A stretch of 64,000 bases of DNA from Iodidimonas nitroreducens (GTDB lineage: Bacteria > Pseudomonadota > Alphaproteobacteria > Sphingomonadales > Rhodothalassiaceae). Both the position numbers and the translations under genes were made by a program. This document shows positions 9,979 to 19,990 of the stretch, piece after piece; within the stretch, counting starts at the first letter, position 1, and each line of letters starts with the position of its first letter. The notes under the pieces are model-generated. The model did not search any database, had not been told where the DNA came from, and saw nothing but the letters and a program-made list of their open reading frames with translations. The stretch lies in NCBI RefSeq assembly GCF_008579165.1, contig NZ_BKCN01000011.1. One strand, 5' to 3'.

Positions 9979-12305
9979 ATGAAAACCTATTTAAACACAG
10001 GCGATCACGGCCCCATAGCGCGGCAAAAAGGATCATCGGCTCGCAAGGCATTGCTGGCATCCGTTGCCTTATCGGCGCTATTTGGTGGTTCTTCGGCCAT
10101 GGCGCAAAATGCAGATAATGCCGATGGCCCCAAGGTTTTCTCTTTGGAAGAAATCGTGGTGACGGCACAGCGGCGTTCGGAAGGGGTGTATTCCACCCCC
10201 ATGGCGATCACGGCGCTGTCTGGCGAAAATCTTCAGATGCGCGGCATTGATAGTTTGGCGGATATTGATCGGGCCGTGCCCAATCTGAATGTCACCCGCT
10301 TTGGGGTTGGCAATCCTGCCCATGCCGCCATTTTCATTCGCGGCATCGGCTTGCAGGATCATATCATCACCACCGATCCCGGCGTTGGGGTTTATGTGGA
10401 TGGGGTCTATCTGGGGCGGCAGATGGGGGCCAATCTCGATCTGGTGAATATCGAACGCATCGAAGTGCTGCGCGGCCCCCAAGGCACCCTTTATGGTCGT
10501 AATACCCTGGGCGGCGCGGTCAATATCATCACTCAAAAACCGGGGGATGAGGATCATTTCGAATTTGGCCTGCAGGGCGGTACGCGAGCCCGCGTGGCAG
10601 CGAATTTCTATGGCAATTTCAAGCTGACCGAAGATATTTCCATGTCGGCTTCAGGCAACATCACCCGCCGCGATGGATTTGGTAAGGCGCTGAATGTGGT
10701 GGAGCCAACCCGGCAGGTGGGCGAATTGTTCCAGGCTTCGGGCCGTGTGGCCCTTGATTGGCAGGTGAATGATCGTTTCTCGCTTTTATGGACGGCTGAT
10801 ATGGTGGAAGGCGAAAATGGCCAATCGCCCATGACCGCAGAAATCATTCCCGGCCTTGATCAGCCCGGCGTATTTGCGGAAACCGGTTTGGGCTTTTTCA
10901 CCGATCCCACTGGCCCGGCGGTTGATCTGGCCGGCGGTCCTTTGAAAGCCAGCGATATTGCGGCTGATCCCGATGATACCAATTCCGCTGAGGGCAATCT
11001 GCTCAATCAGTCCAATTCTGGATTCGGGACCTCGCTCACCGCCGATTATATCATCAATGACATGTTCAGCACCAAGGTTCTGGCGAGCTTCCGTCATTCA
11101 TCCTATACGGGTGGCCTGGATGATGATGCGGCCTTCCAGGATTTTCAATCTTTCCCGGAAAGCGGCGAAGCGGATCAGGTTTCTATCGAAGCACAGTTGA
11201 ATGGTGAAATCGGTCGTTTTGATTTTGTCAGCGCCCTTTATTATTTCCGTGAAGAAGGTGATACCTTTTCCGGCCCCAATACCTTCATCACGCCGGGCGA
11301 TACCTTTGATATCAATCAAACAACCAACAGCTATGCGGCTTTTGCCCATGTGGGCTATCGGGTTACGGATCGCCTGAAGCTTTCGGGCGGGCTGCGCTAT
11401 AGCTATGATAAAAAGAGCGCCGATGCGCTGTTCACCAATAATCCATGGTTTCTGGCACCGCCCGTTGGCTCGGGCAATGGCACACCAGGTTCCGCACAGC
11501 GGGTGTTCCGGTCTGAAGATTGGAATGAGATCACGTGGAATGCGTCCCTTACTTATGATCTGACCGAAAATCTCAATGTGTATTTTGCTGAATCCAAAGG
11601 CTATCAAAGCGGCGGTTTCCCCCCGCGTCCCTTTGGCGGGCCGAATACCTTCGTCAATTTCGATCCCACCACAGCCCGCAATCACGAGCTTGGTTTCAAG
11701 GGGCAGCCTTTTGATTTCATGCAATCGTCGGTCGCGTTCTTCTTTACTGAATATACCGATCTGGCCTTGCCCTTTTCCAGCCTTCGGCGGCAGGTTTTGT
11801 GACCATTACCGCCAATGCCGGGAAATCAGAAGCTTTGGGTTTCGAGCTTGAAAACACCTTCCAGTTTGGTGGTTTTTCGCTCAATACTTCGGTTGGTTAT
11901 CTGGATAGCGAAATCAAGCGGATTGATCCGGGCACTCAGGGCGTGGCTGTGGGCGATACCCCGGCGCTGACCCCTGACTGGACAGTCAATGTGGGCCCGC
12001 AATATCAGTTCGTGCTGCCAAATGGCGATATGATCACCATGCGGGCTGATTATTCTTATCGCAGCACCATGTTTGGGCAATCGGTCAATAATGAGCTCAA
12101 TAAGCTCGATGCCCGCGATCTGCTCAATTTCTCGATCCGCTATGAAAATCTGGCCAATAACTGGTCGGCAACCCTTTATGGCGACAATGTCTGGAACGAG
12201 AAATATGATGTGGGCCGCCTTGATCAGGCCTTTTCCGGCTTTACCGAAGTGATCTTGAACAATGATCGCAGCGAATTCGGGCTGAAATTCAACAAGCGTT
12301 TCTGA
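9979..12305 (+). CDS. TonB-dependent outer-membrane receptor (one frameshift)
   Basis: Begins with a signal peptide ending ...SSAMAQNA, then a TonB box region EEIVVTAQRR, a plug domain (VPNLNVTRFG, IFIRGIGLQDH, IERIEVLRGPQGTLYGRNTL, GGAVNIITQKP) and a beta-barrel finishing FGLKFNKRF with the terminal Phe typical of barrel proteins. GGAGG lies just before the ATG. The frame breaks near 11777-11779 (one C missing after LALPFS); the rest continues from SAAGFVTITANAGKSEALGF. Repaired length about 775 residues. It is divergent from the pyrimidine operon and precedes a RutR-like regulator, so uptake of pyrimidines, nucleosides or a related compound is a reasonable guess, but the substrate cannot be read from sequence. 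Confidence 0.9.
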
Positions 12306-12337
12306 TCTGATCTCCATTCGCTTTTGCGTTACAAATA

Positions 12338-12370
12338 CCCGGCCTCCCATCAAAAGGGGGCCGGGTTTTT
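12338..12370 (+). terminator. Intrinsic terminator after the TonB receptor
   Basis: CCCGGCC (12338-12344) pairs with GGCCGGG (12359-12365), with CCC/GGG pairs further inside, followed by TTTTTT. It lies 33 bp after the receptor stop codon and should end its transcript before the regulator gene. Confidence 0.85.
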
Positions 12371-12561
12371 TATGAGAGTTTTTTATGAGGGTTTTGATCG
12401 AGATTGATGAAAACAGGCTTATAGCCAAGCTGTCATATCAATGAAATATGGCTGTAACACCGCATGCTTATCTCTGGTTTGGTGAGTGCCTAATGGCCCT
12501 GAACCAGGATCAGGATGATCCCGGGCGCTCATTTAAATTTATGGGATAAGGGTTTGGGATT

Positions 12562-13198
12562 GTGCCGCTACGAAATCCAAAAGAGCAGATCCGTCGTGCC
12601 AATGAAGCGCATATTTTGCAGGCGGCGGAACAGGTCTTTGCCCAATATGGATATCGTGGGGCGACCATGGATGGTATCGCCGAAGCGGCGGGCGTGCCGA
12701 AAGCCAATGTGCATTATTATTTTGCCAATAAAAAGCGCCTTTATCAGCGGGTGATGGCCGGGGTTTTTGATGCGGTTATAGAGGCTTGTGCAGCTTTTGA
12801 TCGCAATCCTGAACCGGCGGAAGCCCTGCGCGATTTCGTGGTCAGCCATATGGAATTGGCGCGTAACCGCCCGGATGCTGCGGGTGTGGGGGATGGGCGG
12901 TCGCATCGCGGGGCCAGGATTTGCCCGATGATGTGATGGAGCTTTAAAGGCGTGGCTGGCCGATCATTGCCAAAAGATCGAAGGCTGGATCACTGCGGCA
13001 AAGATGCCCATGCTCGATCCGGCCATTTTGTTCCATATGATCTGGGCGAGCACGCATTATCATGCGACCCATGATTGGCAGATTTCAAAGCTATCCCCAG
13101 AAGCATCAGAAACTCCGATGAGCGACCGCGCCTTTATCGAAGCCACCGAAGATCTGGTGCAGCTGGTTTTGCGCGGCACCGGCTTGCAAAGGCTGTAA
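12562..13198 (+). CDS. TetR-family regulator, RutR-like (at least three frame breaks)
   Basis: The first 115 codons from a GTG start give a TetR helix-turn-helix: ILQAAEQVFAQYGYRGATMD, GIAEAAGVPKANVHYYFANK, KRLYQRVM. The C-terminal part, in another frame, reads AWLADHCQKIEGWITAAKMP then ILFHMIWASTHYHATHDW, matching the RutR (YcdC) C-terminal domain, where the IWAST-HYA segment is conserved. RutR senses uracil/thymine and controls pyrimidine genes in E. coli, so a matching role for the operon at 191-9600 is a strong inference. Between about 12885 and 12950 three repairs are needed (near GCGGGTGTGG, GCGGGGCC and CTTTAAAG), giving a net change of one base. It could be a real pseudogene, but all three breaks lie at or beside base runs, as in other genes here. 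Confidence 0.75.
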
Positions 13199-13259
13199 AT
13201 CTTAATGGCAAGCCGGTGCGGGGCGGTTCAGAAAAGATCAGGGCCCAAATTGCTGCTCA

Positions 13260-14369
13260 TCAAGGCGCCAGATCATCGAGAGCAATGGTCATGCCCCGCA
13301 CGGGATCGCCAGCCATATCGCGTAGATCAAAGCTGAGAATGCGCCGATCCCAATCCACTTCGATCATCCCAAAATTTTCCGGCCCATAAAGCTGCCCCAT
13401 CTGATGCGGGCCGGTTTCGGTAACCGGGCCTTTGGCAAAGCTGAGATTAAGCGAGCTTGAGGTGATTTCATAAAGCGGAAAAGCGGCAATATCATCGCGC
13501 CGATAAAGCCCGCCCACATGGCGATCACCCGATAAAATGAGCAGGGATGAGACGCCGCTGTCGTTGATCAGATCATAAAGCCTTTGCCGTTCAAGAGGCA
13601 GGCTGTGCCAACCTTCCCAGCCATGGCCATCGGCCAGCACCTGAATGGACGATACCAATATCCGAAGATCGGCAGGCTTTTGGAGTTGCTGTTCCAGCCA
13701 TGTCCATTGCGCTTCTCCCAGCATGGTTTTGGCAGGATCGGGATCGGGCAGATAGCGTTCTTTTCCCACCGCACCGCGTTCATCGGTGGGCCGCAGATCG
13801 GATCTGAACCAGCGTGTATCGAGAAAAATGATCTGAACCCTTTGCCCCACCGGCCCCATGATGCGGGCATGATAAAGCCCATCACGCTGGCGCACCGGTG
13901 CATCTTTTGGCACTCCAAAAAAATCGAGCATGATATTTTTGGAGCCTTCTTTTAAGGGGAATTCGGCACCGGCATCATTCAAGCCATAATCATGATCATC
14001 CCAGCCGGCTATGATGGGGACAGATCGGCGAAAATCCTTGAATTCGGGGATGGCGCCCAAAAGCGCATAGGCGTAGCTGATGGGTTCTAAAGCCGGTTCC
14101 CTGATCCATTCGCCTTTATATTGGTCGGCATAAACATTATCGCCTGTGAACAGAAACAGATCAGGATTTTGTGCCGCAATGCTGTTCCAAAAGGGCTGTG
14201 GCCGGGTTTCATCGGCACAAGAGCCAAAAGCGATTCGACTGATGGCGCTGCTTTCAGCAGGGAAGGGTGCGCGGTCCGATAAGCCATCCTCTGCCCTGAG
14301 TTGATGCGGGATCATGCCTGCCAGCATGAAGCAACTGATTGCAAATAGATGATTAATAGAAAATTTCAC
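13260..14369 (-). CDS. PhoD-like metallophosphatase (alkaline phosphatase D family), exported
   Basis: A 369-residue protein with a signal peptide (ISCFMLAGMIPHQLRA). PhoD-type metal motifs are present: IAFGSCAD (Cys ligand), FTGDNVYAD, GWDDHDYGLND, and ILSGDRHVGG near the C-terminus. The family uses Fe/Ca to hydrolyse phosphomono- and phosphodiesters in the periplasm. Divergent from the Oar-like receptor at 14900. A near-palindrome at 14469-14488 lies about 100 bp upstream and recurs upstream of the isoaspartyl peptidase. Frame intact. Confidence 0.88.
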   Translation of the reverse strand: MKFSINHLFAISCFMLAGMIPHQLRAEDGLSDRAPFPAESSAISRIAFGSCADETRPQPFWNSIAAQNPDLFLFTGDNVYADQYKGEWIREPALEPISYAYALLGAIPEFKDFRRSVPIIAGWDDHDYGLNDAGAEFPLKEGSKNIMLDFFGVPKDAPVRQRDGLYHARIMGPVGQRVQIIFLDTRWFRSDLRPTDERGAVGKERYLPDPDPAKTMLGEAQWTWLEQQLQKPADLRILVSSIQVLADGHGWEGWHSLPLERQRLYDLINDSGVSSLLILSGDRHVGGLYRRDDIAAFPLYEITSSSLNLSFAKGPVTETGPHQMGQLYGPENFGMIEVDWDRRILSFDLRDMAGDPVRGMTIALDDLAP

Positions 14370-14468
14370 TGGTCTTCCTCCCGTTTTTCAGTGAATGGGC
14401 AGGCCTGTCTGGTCCCGGCCTCGTCCTTTTCGAGATTATAGACTCTGTGCGCGCGCATCTGTGTGAAT

Positions 14469-14488
14469 TTTACAACACATCGTTTTAA
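14469..14488. promoter_or_regulatory. Candidate regulator site TTTACAACACATCGTTTTAA
   Basis: A 20-bp imperfect palindrome (half-site TTTAMAAC) in the 530-bp gap between the divergent phosphatase (14369) and Oar-like receptor (14900) genes. The same sequence with two changes is at 45327-45346, upstream of the isoaspartyl peptidase gene. A further half-site, GCGTTGTAA, is at 14711-14719. The rest of the gap is AT-rich; short open frames in it lack ribosome sites and family resemblance, and I see no other gene. Confidence 0.45.
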
Positions 14489-14899
14489 ACTTTTCAGAAC
14501 ATCCTTGATCAAATACTCAAAATATTTATTGCGCTGCAACAAGTCAGGCGCACAATTTGTTCCCAATGAAGGGGCGTTTGAAAACACAAGCTTATGTTTT
14601 CTCATAGAAATTTTTCAAGGTCCTCGCGAGATACGGATCGTCCTGCGCTGCTTTCGGCTGAAATATCATGCATCAAATTGTTTTTTAGTCCTTGCCCAGG
14701 TCCGAAAAAAGCGTTGTAAGCACACGACTTTGCAAGATAACTTGACCAAACGGTTATAAAAATAAAAGGCTGATCATAAAACCTGTGGGCTTTGTCATAG
14801 AATTGCAAAAGCTTCTGTGCATGGTCCGTCGAAGCCAAGGGCAAAGGCTGCGTCCGATTAACTGCCCATAAAATATGTAAAGCAGGAGGGAATGACACG

Positions 14900-17800
14900 A
14901 TGAAGAGGTTCAGACAAAATTATCTAGGGGCTGCGAAAGCACTGCTTTTGCTGTCGGCATCCTTGCCCGCCATGATGGTGGCCCAGCAGGTTGAAGCACA
15001 GCAAACGACATCAGGCGTTCGGGGTGTTGTTACCGATCCATCGGGTCAGCCTTTGGCGAATGCGGCGATCAGCATCACCGATAGTCGTACGGGCAGAACG
15101 ATCTCATCAGAAACATCGGCTCAGGGGCGCTTTTCCGCAACGGGTCTGGAAACCGGTGGTCCCTACACGGTGACGGTTGAGAGCAGCGGCTATCGTGCCG
15201 AGCGCATCGAGGGACTTTTCCTCAATATTTCGCAGATGGCAGATCTGTCGATTTCCCTCACTTCGGGTCAGATGGAAGAAATCGTCGTCACGGCAGCCCC
15301 CATTGTGATGAGCCAGCTGGCGATTGGTCCGGGCCGCTCTTTTGGTCTCGAAACGCTGGAATCCTTCCCGTCGATCAGCCGCGATTTCCGCGATATTATT
15401 CGGATCGATCCCCGCGTCAGCATCAATGAAGGCAATGACGATTCCATTTCCTGTTTGGGCGGGAATAATCGCTTCAACAGCGTGACCATCGATGGGGTGC
15501 GCGCTTCCGATGGCTTTGGTTTGAATGCGTCGGGTTTGCCCAGCCGCAATAACATGCCGATCCCCTTCGATGCGGTGCGTGAAACATCGGTGGAATTTGC
15601 GCCCTATAGCGTTGAATATGGCCAGTTTACCGGCTGTAATATCAACATCGTCACCAAATCCGGGACCAATGATTTCCATGGCTCGGCCTTTTTCGTTTTC
15701 AACAATGACGATCTGACCGGCGAGCGGATCGATGGCGAGCAGGCCATTACCGATCCTTTCACAGATAAAAACTGGGGTGCCGAGCTTGGTGGCCCGATCA
15801 TCAAGGACAAGCTGTTCTTCTATGTCGCCTATGAAGAAGCCGATGATTCCGGCATTCAGGATAATGGCCCCATTGGTGGCGGTTTTGGCACCGAAGAAGG
15901 TCCGACCGTTGCCCAGGTGGAGCAGGTACAAGGCATTCTTGAAAATCAGTTCGGTATCGAAACATTAGGCATTGCGCGTAGCCTTGCGCGGGATAATCGC
16001 CGCATTCTTGGTCGTCTCGATTGGTTTATCAATGATGATCACCGTGTTGCCGGTACCTATACCCGCCTGCGTGAAACCTTTGAGCAGCAGGATGATTTCG
16101 GTTTCGGGAATGATTTTGCCTTCCGCAATAACTTTTTGGAAGAAGGCAGCGAAATTGAAACCTATTCCGTTCGCGTTTTCTCGCAATGGACCGATAAGCT
16201 TTCCACGGAATTCTGGGTTTCCCGCACTGATAATACCGATTCCCAGGATCCTGTTGGTGGCGGCGAAGCGCAGGATGCCAATCCTGTTCCGCGTATTTTT
16301 GTCGATACGCCGGGGGGCACATTGCTGTCAGGTCCGGGTGAATTCCGCTCTGCTAATGCCCTTGATACCCAGATCAACCAGCTTCGTTTGAATGCCGAAT
16401 ATCTGACCGGTGCGCATAAGATCACCGCCGGTTATGAACTCGATCAGATCGATGTATTCAATCTGTTTGTCACCGATGCCACCGGCACCATCACCTTCGA
16501 TTCGATTGAAGATCTGCAGGCCGGTCGGGCATCAAGCATCGAGGGCAATGGCTCATTCACCGGCGATATCAATGATGCGGCGGCGAATTTCTCACGCTCC
16601 ATTCATTCCCTTTATCTGCAGGATGAATGGCAAGCGACTGACGATCTCACTTTCCTGCTTGGCTTGCGCTATGATTTCTATACATCGTCGGATAATCCGC
16701 GGGTCAGCCAGCAATTTGTCGATCGCTTTGGTTTCGCCAATGATCAGGCTTTCGATGGCTTGGATATCTTCCTGCCACGCTTTGGCATCACCTATGAAGC
16801 GCCATGGGATTTCTATGGCCAAACCACTTTCCGGGCCGGCGCGGGCATCTTCTCGGGCGGTGATCCGACCGTGTGGTTCTCGAATGCCTTCTCGAACTTC
16901 GGTTCCGGAATTGGCTTTGGTTCGATCACCCCAACCAGCCAGGATTCGCCTTGCACCGCAGCCGATCTTCAGGTGATTGATGCCAATGGCAATTTCACGG
17001 GCACGCCTGCCTGTTTGGCTCAGGCACAGATCGCCCAAGCCACGGGCGCTGATGGACGTGTGGATGCGGTTGATCCCAATTTCAAGCTGCCGTCGGTGGT
17101 TCGCGGAAGCTGGGGCTTCACCCACTTCACCGATTTTAATGGCGCTGTGGGGGGTCTTCTGGATAATTGGCGGGTCGATTTCGACATCATCCATGATCGT
17201 CGTCGCAATTCAGCCGATTTCGTGGATCTGACCCTGACCCCGGTTGGTTTTGCCCCTGATGGCCGCTTGCTGTTCAATGCCGTTGATCCGCTGCTTCCGG
17301 GTTGCAATGCCTCCTTCCTTGGGCCGCGCATCGGCTTTTCGGGGAATACGGCGCAGGGCGGTCCTTGTGATGCCGGTGGCGATGATCAGGATATCCTTCT
17401 CACCAATACCAAAGGCAAAGAAGGCGGCACCACGTCGATCTCCTTGTTGCTCAATAATAGCTGGGATTATACCGTCTTTAATCGCCCGGCCCGGTTTGAT
17501 TTCAACTTTGGCTATGCTTTCACGGATGCCAAGGTGAAGAATCCAACCACAAGCTCCACAGCGACATCGAACTTTGAAGAAATCGCATTGACGAATATCA
17601 ATGATCCCGAGCTTGCATCGTCGCAATTTGCCAATAAGCACAATATCACTGTGGCAGCGACCTTCAGCCATGATTTCTTTGAAGATCTGAGCAGCACGCT
17701 CAGCGTGTTCTTCCAAGCGCGCAGCGGTCGTCCGTTCAGCTTCGTGTTCGATAACAACACGCCAACCACTTTGTTTGGTGATAGCGATAATGAAGAACGC

Positions 17801-18286
17801 AATCTGTTCTATGTGCCATCCGGCCCGAATGATCCCCGTGTTGATCTTTCGGCTCTGCAATCAGCAGGGACACTTGATGCGTTCTTCAACTTCCTCGATG
17901 AAACGGGTCTGAGCAAATATGCCGGTCAGATTGCACCGCGCAATGCCTTCCGCGATGATTGGACCAAGGATCTTGATCTGCGCTTCCAGCAGGATCTGCC
18001 AACACCGTGGCGCGGCCATAAGTTCGAGCTGTTCTTTGATATCGAAAACTTCCTGAACTTCATCGATAGCGGTGCCAATGTGTTCCAGTCTTTCGATCGG
18101 GGCGATGTGTTTGAAGGCGTCCCCGTTCTGGATGCCGGTCTGAATGCGGATGGTTCGCAATTCGTTTTCAGCAATTTCAATCCCGGTGGCTCGGATACAT
18201 CGGCTTTCGGGTTCAATCCGAACCGCAATATCAATGTGGAATCAACCATCTGGCGCTTGCAGGTTGGTATTCGCTACAGCTTCTGA
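14900..18286 (+). CDS. Oar-like TonB-dependent receptor with carboxypeptidase-regulatory domain
   Basis: A 1128-residue outer-membrane receptor with a signal peptide ending near VAQQVEAQQ. Residues about 37-120 form a carboxypeptidase-regulatory-like domain (GVRGVVTDPSGQPLANAAIS), followed by a TonB-box-like MEEIVVTAAP, plug motifs (FNSVTIDGVRASDGFGL, EYGQFTGCNINIVTKSGTND, FHGSAFFVF) and a very long barrel ending WRLQVGIRYSF. This is the Oar-type architecture. AGGAGGG precedes the start at 14900. The flanking PhoD-like and class C phosphatases suggest the complex takes up phosphate-containing or peptide-like organic matter (inference). Frame intact over 3.4 kb. Confidence 0.9.
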   Translation: MKRFRQNYLGAAKALLLLSASLPAMMVAQQVEAQQTTSGVRGVVTDPSGQPLANAAISITDSRTGRTISSETSAQGRFSATGLETGGPYTVTVESSGYRAERIEGLFLNISQMADLSISLTSGQMEEIVVTAAPIVMSQLAIGPGRSFGLETLESFPSISRDFRDIIRIDPRVSINEGNDDSISCLGGNNRFNSVTIDGVRASDGFGLNASGLPSRNNMPIPFDAVRETSVEFAPYSVEYGQFTGCNINIVTKSGTNDFHGSAFFVFNNDDLTGERIDGEQAITDPFTDKNWGAELGGPIIKDKLFFYVAYEEADDSGIQDNGPIGGGFGTEEGPTVAQVEQVQGILENQFGIETLGIARSLARDNRRILGRLDWFINDDHRVAGTYTRLRETFEQQDDFGFGNDFAFRNNFLEEGSEIETYSVRVFSQWTDKLSTEFWVSRTDNTDSQDPVGGGEAQDANPVPRIFVDTPGGTLLSGPGEFRSANALDTQINQLRLNAEYLTGAHKITAGYELDQIDVFNLFVTDATGTITFDSIEDLQAGRASSIEGNGSFTGDINDAAANFSRSIHSLYLQDEWQATDDLTFLLGLRYDFYTSSDNPRVSQQFVDRFGFANDQAFDGLDIFLPRFGITYEAPWDFYGQTTFRAGAGIFSGGDPTVWFSNAFSNFGSGIGFGSITPTSQDSPCTAADLQVIDANGNFTGTPACLAQAQIAQATGADGRVDAVDPNFKLPSVVRGSWGFTHFTDFNGAVGGLLDNWRVDFDIIHDRRRNSADFVDLTLTPVGFAPDGRLLFNAVDPLLPGCNASFLGPRIGFSGNTAQGGPCDAGGDDQDILLTNTKGKEGGTTSISLLLNNSWDYTVFNRPARFDFNFGYAFTDAKVKNPTTSSTATSNFEEIALTNINDPELASSQFANKHNITVAATFSHDFFEDLSSTLSVFFQARSGRPFSFVFDNNTPTTLFGDSDNEERNLFYVPSGPNDPRVDLSALQSAGTLDAFFNFLDETGLSKYAGQIAPRNAFRDDWTKDLDLRFQQDLPTPWRGHKFELFFDIENFLNFIDSGANVFQSFDRGDVFEGVPVLDAGLNADGSQFVFSNFNPGGSDTSAFGFNPNRNINVESTIWRLQVGIRYSF

Positions 18287-18310
18287 TCTGATGATCGGAT
18301 AACCGGACGA

Positions 18311-18340
18311 CAGAAGGCGGCTGCGGCCGCCTTCTGCTTT
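18311..18340 (+). terminator. Intrinsic terminator after the Oar-like receptor
   Basis: A perfect 11-bp stem CAGAAGGCGGC / GCCGCCTTCTG (18311-18321 with 18326-18336), a TGCG loop and then CTTTT. It lies 25 bp past the receptor stop. Confidence 0.85.
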
Positions 18341-18414
18341 TGGGCCTCCGTTCTTTCCATCAAGGCCCGGTCTTTTGAGCAAGGCCCCACCTTTCGATAA
18401 AGGAGCATCGATCA

Positions 18415-19308
18415 ATGTTGAAACAGATCAGCCTGGCGATTACCGCCATCCTGCTGATCGGGTGCACGACCAATGCGCAGGAACAACCGGTCTTGCCGCC
18501 GCATGATGTGGTGGCCAAGGATGTTGTGGCCCGGCAGCCCGGCCTGATGTGGGTTCGCCGATCTTCGGAATATGCCATCATCACCGCCCGTTTATATGAA
18601 GAGGCCAAAACCGATCTCGATGCCATCACCCGCCAGCGGGGTGCGGATCAGCGCCCATGGGTCGTGGTGCTCGATGCCGATGAAACAATCTTTGATAACA
18701 GCCAATATCAGGTGGAAGCGTTACAGGCCGGGGCAAAGGATTTCGATCCTGTGGCCTGGAGGACTTGGGTGAAACGCGAAGAAGCCACCGCCGTGCCCGG
18801 TGTCCTCTCATTCCTTGATCATATCCGCAAGCGCGGGGGCAAGCTGGTGATCATCACCAATCGCGATCAGAATGTAACGAGCCATAGCCGCGCTAATCTC
18901 AGCGCATTGGGGTTTGATGCGGATCGCGCCGATCTGTGCATCCTTGGCCGGGGGGCGCTAGATCGCAAGGATGCTAATCCGAAGGAATGGGAAGCTTTTG
19001 GCTATGGCAATGATAAGGATCGCCGGCGTCGCCTGATCATGGAGGGCAAGGCCGAAGCCTGCTGGGATTGGCAAGCCGGTGATGCCCGTGAGCACTATCA
19101 GGCATCATGGGCGAAGCCGCACGAAATCCTGATGTATGTGGGGGATAATATCAAGGATTTCCCCGCTTTGACCGAGAGCATTGCCGAAGATCCACAGGCC
19201 ATGCAGGCGGTGATGGCCAATCCGCATTATGTGCTTTTGCCCAATCCCGTTTATGGAAGCTGGGAAAGCCGCCTGAAACCGGCAGCCGCTTTGCCATCCC
19301 AGCCTTGA
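18415..19308 (+). CDS. Class C acid phosphatase, 5'-nucleotidase lipoprotein e(P4)-like
   Basis: A 297-residue protein with a lipoprotein signal (ILLIGCTT, lipid on C17) and the HAD motif WVVVLDADETIFDNS (nucleophile D87, D89), then LVIITNRDQNVTSHS (motif II) and MYVGDNIKDF (motif IV). This is the DDDD class C acid phosphatase group, outer-membrane lipoproteins that remove phosphate from nucleotides and similar esters. Together with the Oar-like receptor just upstream and the PhoD-like enzyme it forms a probable phosphate-ester utilisation locus (inference). AAAGGAG precedes the start. Frame intact. Confidence 0.9.
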   Translation: MLKQISLAITAILLIGCTTNAQEQPVLPPHDVVAKDVVARQPGLMWVRRSSEYAIITARLYEEAKTDLDAITRQRGADQRPWVVVLDADETIFDNSQYQVEALQAGAKDFDPVAWRTWVKREEATAVPGVLSFLDHIRKRGGKLVIITNRDQNVTSHSRANLSALGFDADRADLCILGRGALDRKDANPKEWEAFGYGNDKDRRRRLIMEGKAEACWDWQAGDAREHYQASWAKPHEILMYVGDNIKDFPALTESIAEDPQAMQAVMANPHYVLLPNPVYGSWESRLKPAAALPSQP

Positions 19309-19335
19309 AGCCTGAAAAACGAGCGCGAGCGCAGA

Positions 19336-19902
19336 TCAGTTGCGCTCGATCTCAGATATTTTGGAACCTTCAAGGGAGAGATTATACATCAGCCCCTTAT
19401 TGCCGAAAATAAAGGCAATGATCGGCGCATCGAGATTGGTGGTATCAATAGAGCCACCTGCGCCGATGGTGGCAATGGCCACCGAGCCATCAACGCCCAC
19501 TTCCCATTTATCGCTATTGCGGAAATTATTTAGCGCCCCTTCTTCCATAAACAGCAAAACCTGGCTGCGTACCTGCCCGCCAAGCTGCAAGCCGATCGAT
19601 GCGGCGGCGGTGCTATAATAGCCCACTGCAGAGCCATTCACCAAAAGCGCGCCTTCGCCATATTCGCCGCCAATGCCGATCCCGGCTTTTTTGATGCTGG
19701 GAAACACCAGAACGCCAACGGATTTATCCAGCAGCGATTGGGCGCCATCGTATTTTTCACGAAATTCGGCCATGGTTTCGGCCACACGGCGATCAATTTT
19801 CTTCTTCGATGCGGCATCGACAACCGAGGCCGAACCGATAATGATAAAAGCCGCGACCAATGAAAAAGCCGCGATTTTTCTGAATAGTGCTGAGATTGGC
19901 AT
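19336..19902 (-). CDS. SYLF (YSC84-like) domain exported protein
   Basis: From the ATG at 19902 (behind GGGGGA) the protein is 188 residues with a signal peptide (AAFSLVAAFIIIGSASVVDA) and a SYLF/YSC84 domain: AQSLLDKSVGVLVFPSIKKA, GIGIGGEYGEGALLV, YYSTAAASIGLQLGGQVRSQ, VGVDGSVAIATIGAG. The domain binds phosphoinositides in eukaryotes; the bacterial role is unknown. An open frame extends upstream, but the signal peptide and ribosome site support the shorter start. It lies 88 bp after hom on the same strand and may belong to its transcript. Confidence 0.85.
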   Translation of the reverse strand: MPISALFRKIAAFSLVAAFIIIGSASVVDAASKKKIDRRVAETMAEFREKYDGAQSLLDKSVGVLVFPSIKKAGIGIGGEYGEGALLVNGSAVGYYSTAAASIGLQLGGQVRSQVLLFMEEGALNNFRNSDKWEVGVDGSVAIATIGAGGSIDTTNLDAPIIAFIFGNKGLMYNLSLEGSKISEIERN

Positions 19903-19990
19903 CAACGTTCCCCCAAAAATGCTTTCTGTGCTTATCTGCCGGATAAAGACGGCATTTTGAAGACAGAGCCGCGCAAAAACAAGGCCATCA

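Noticed and set aside
14463..14898. Two roughly 98-codon frames in the gap before the Oar-like receptor
   Set aside because: Both lack ribosome sites and recognisable sequence; the gap is AT-rich regulatory DNA.
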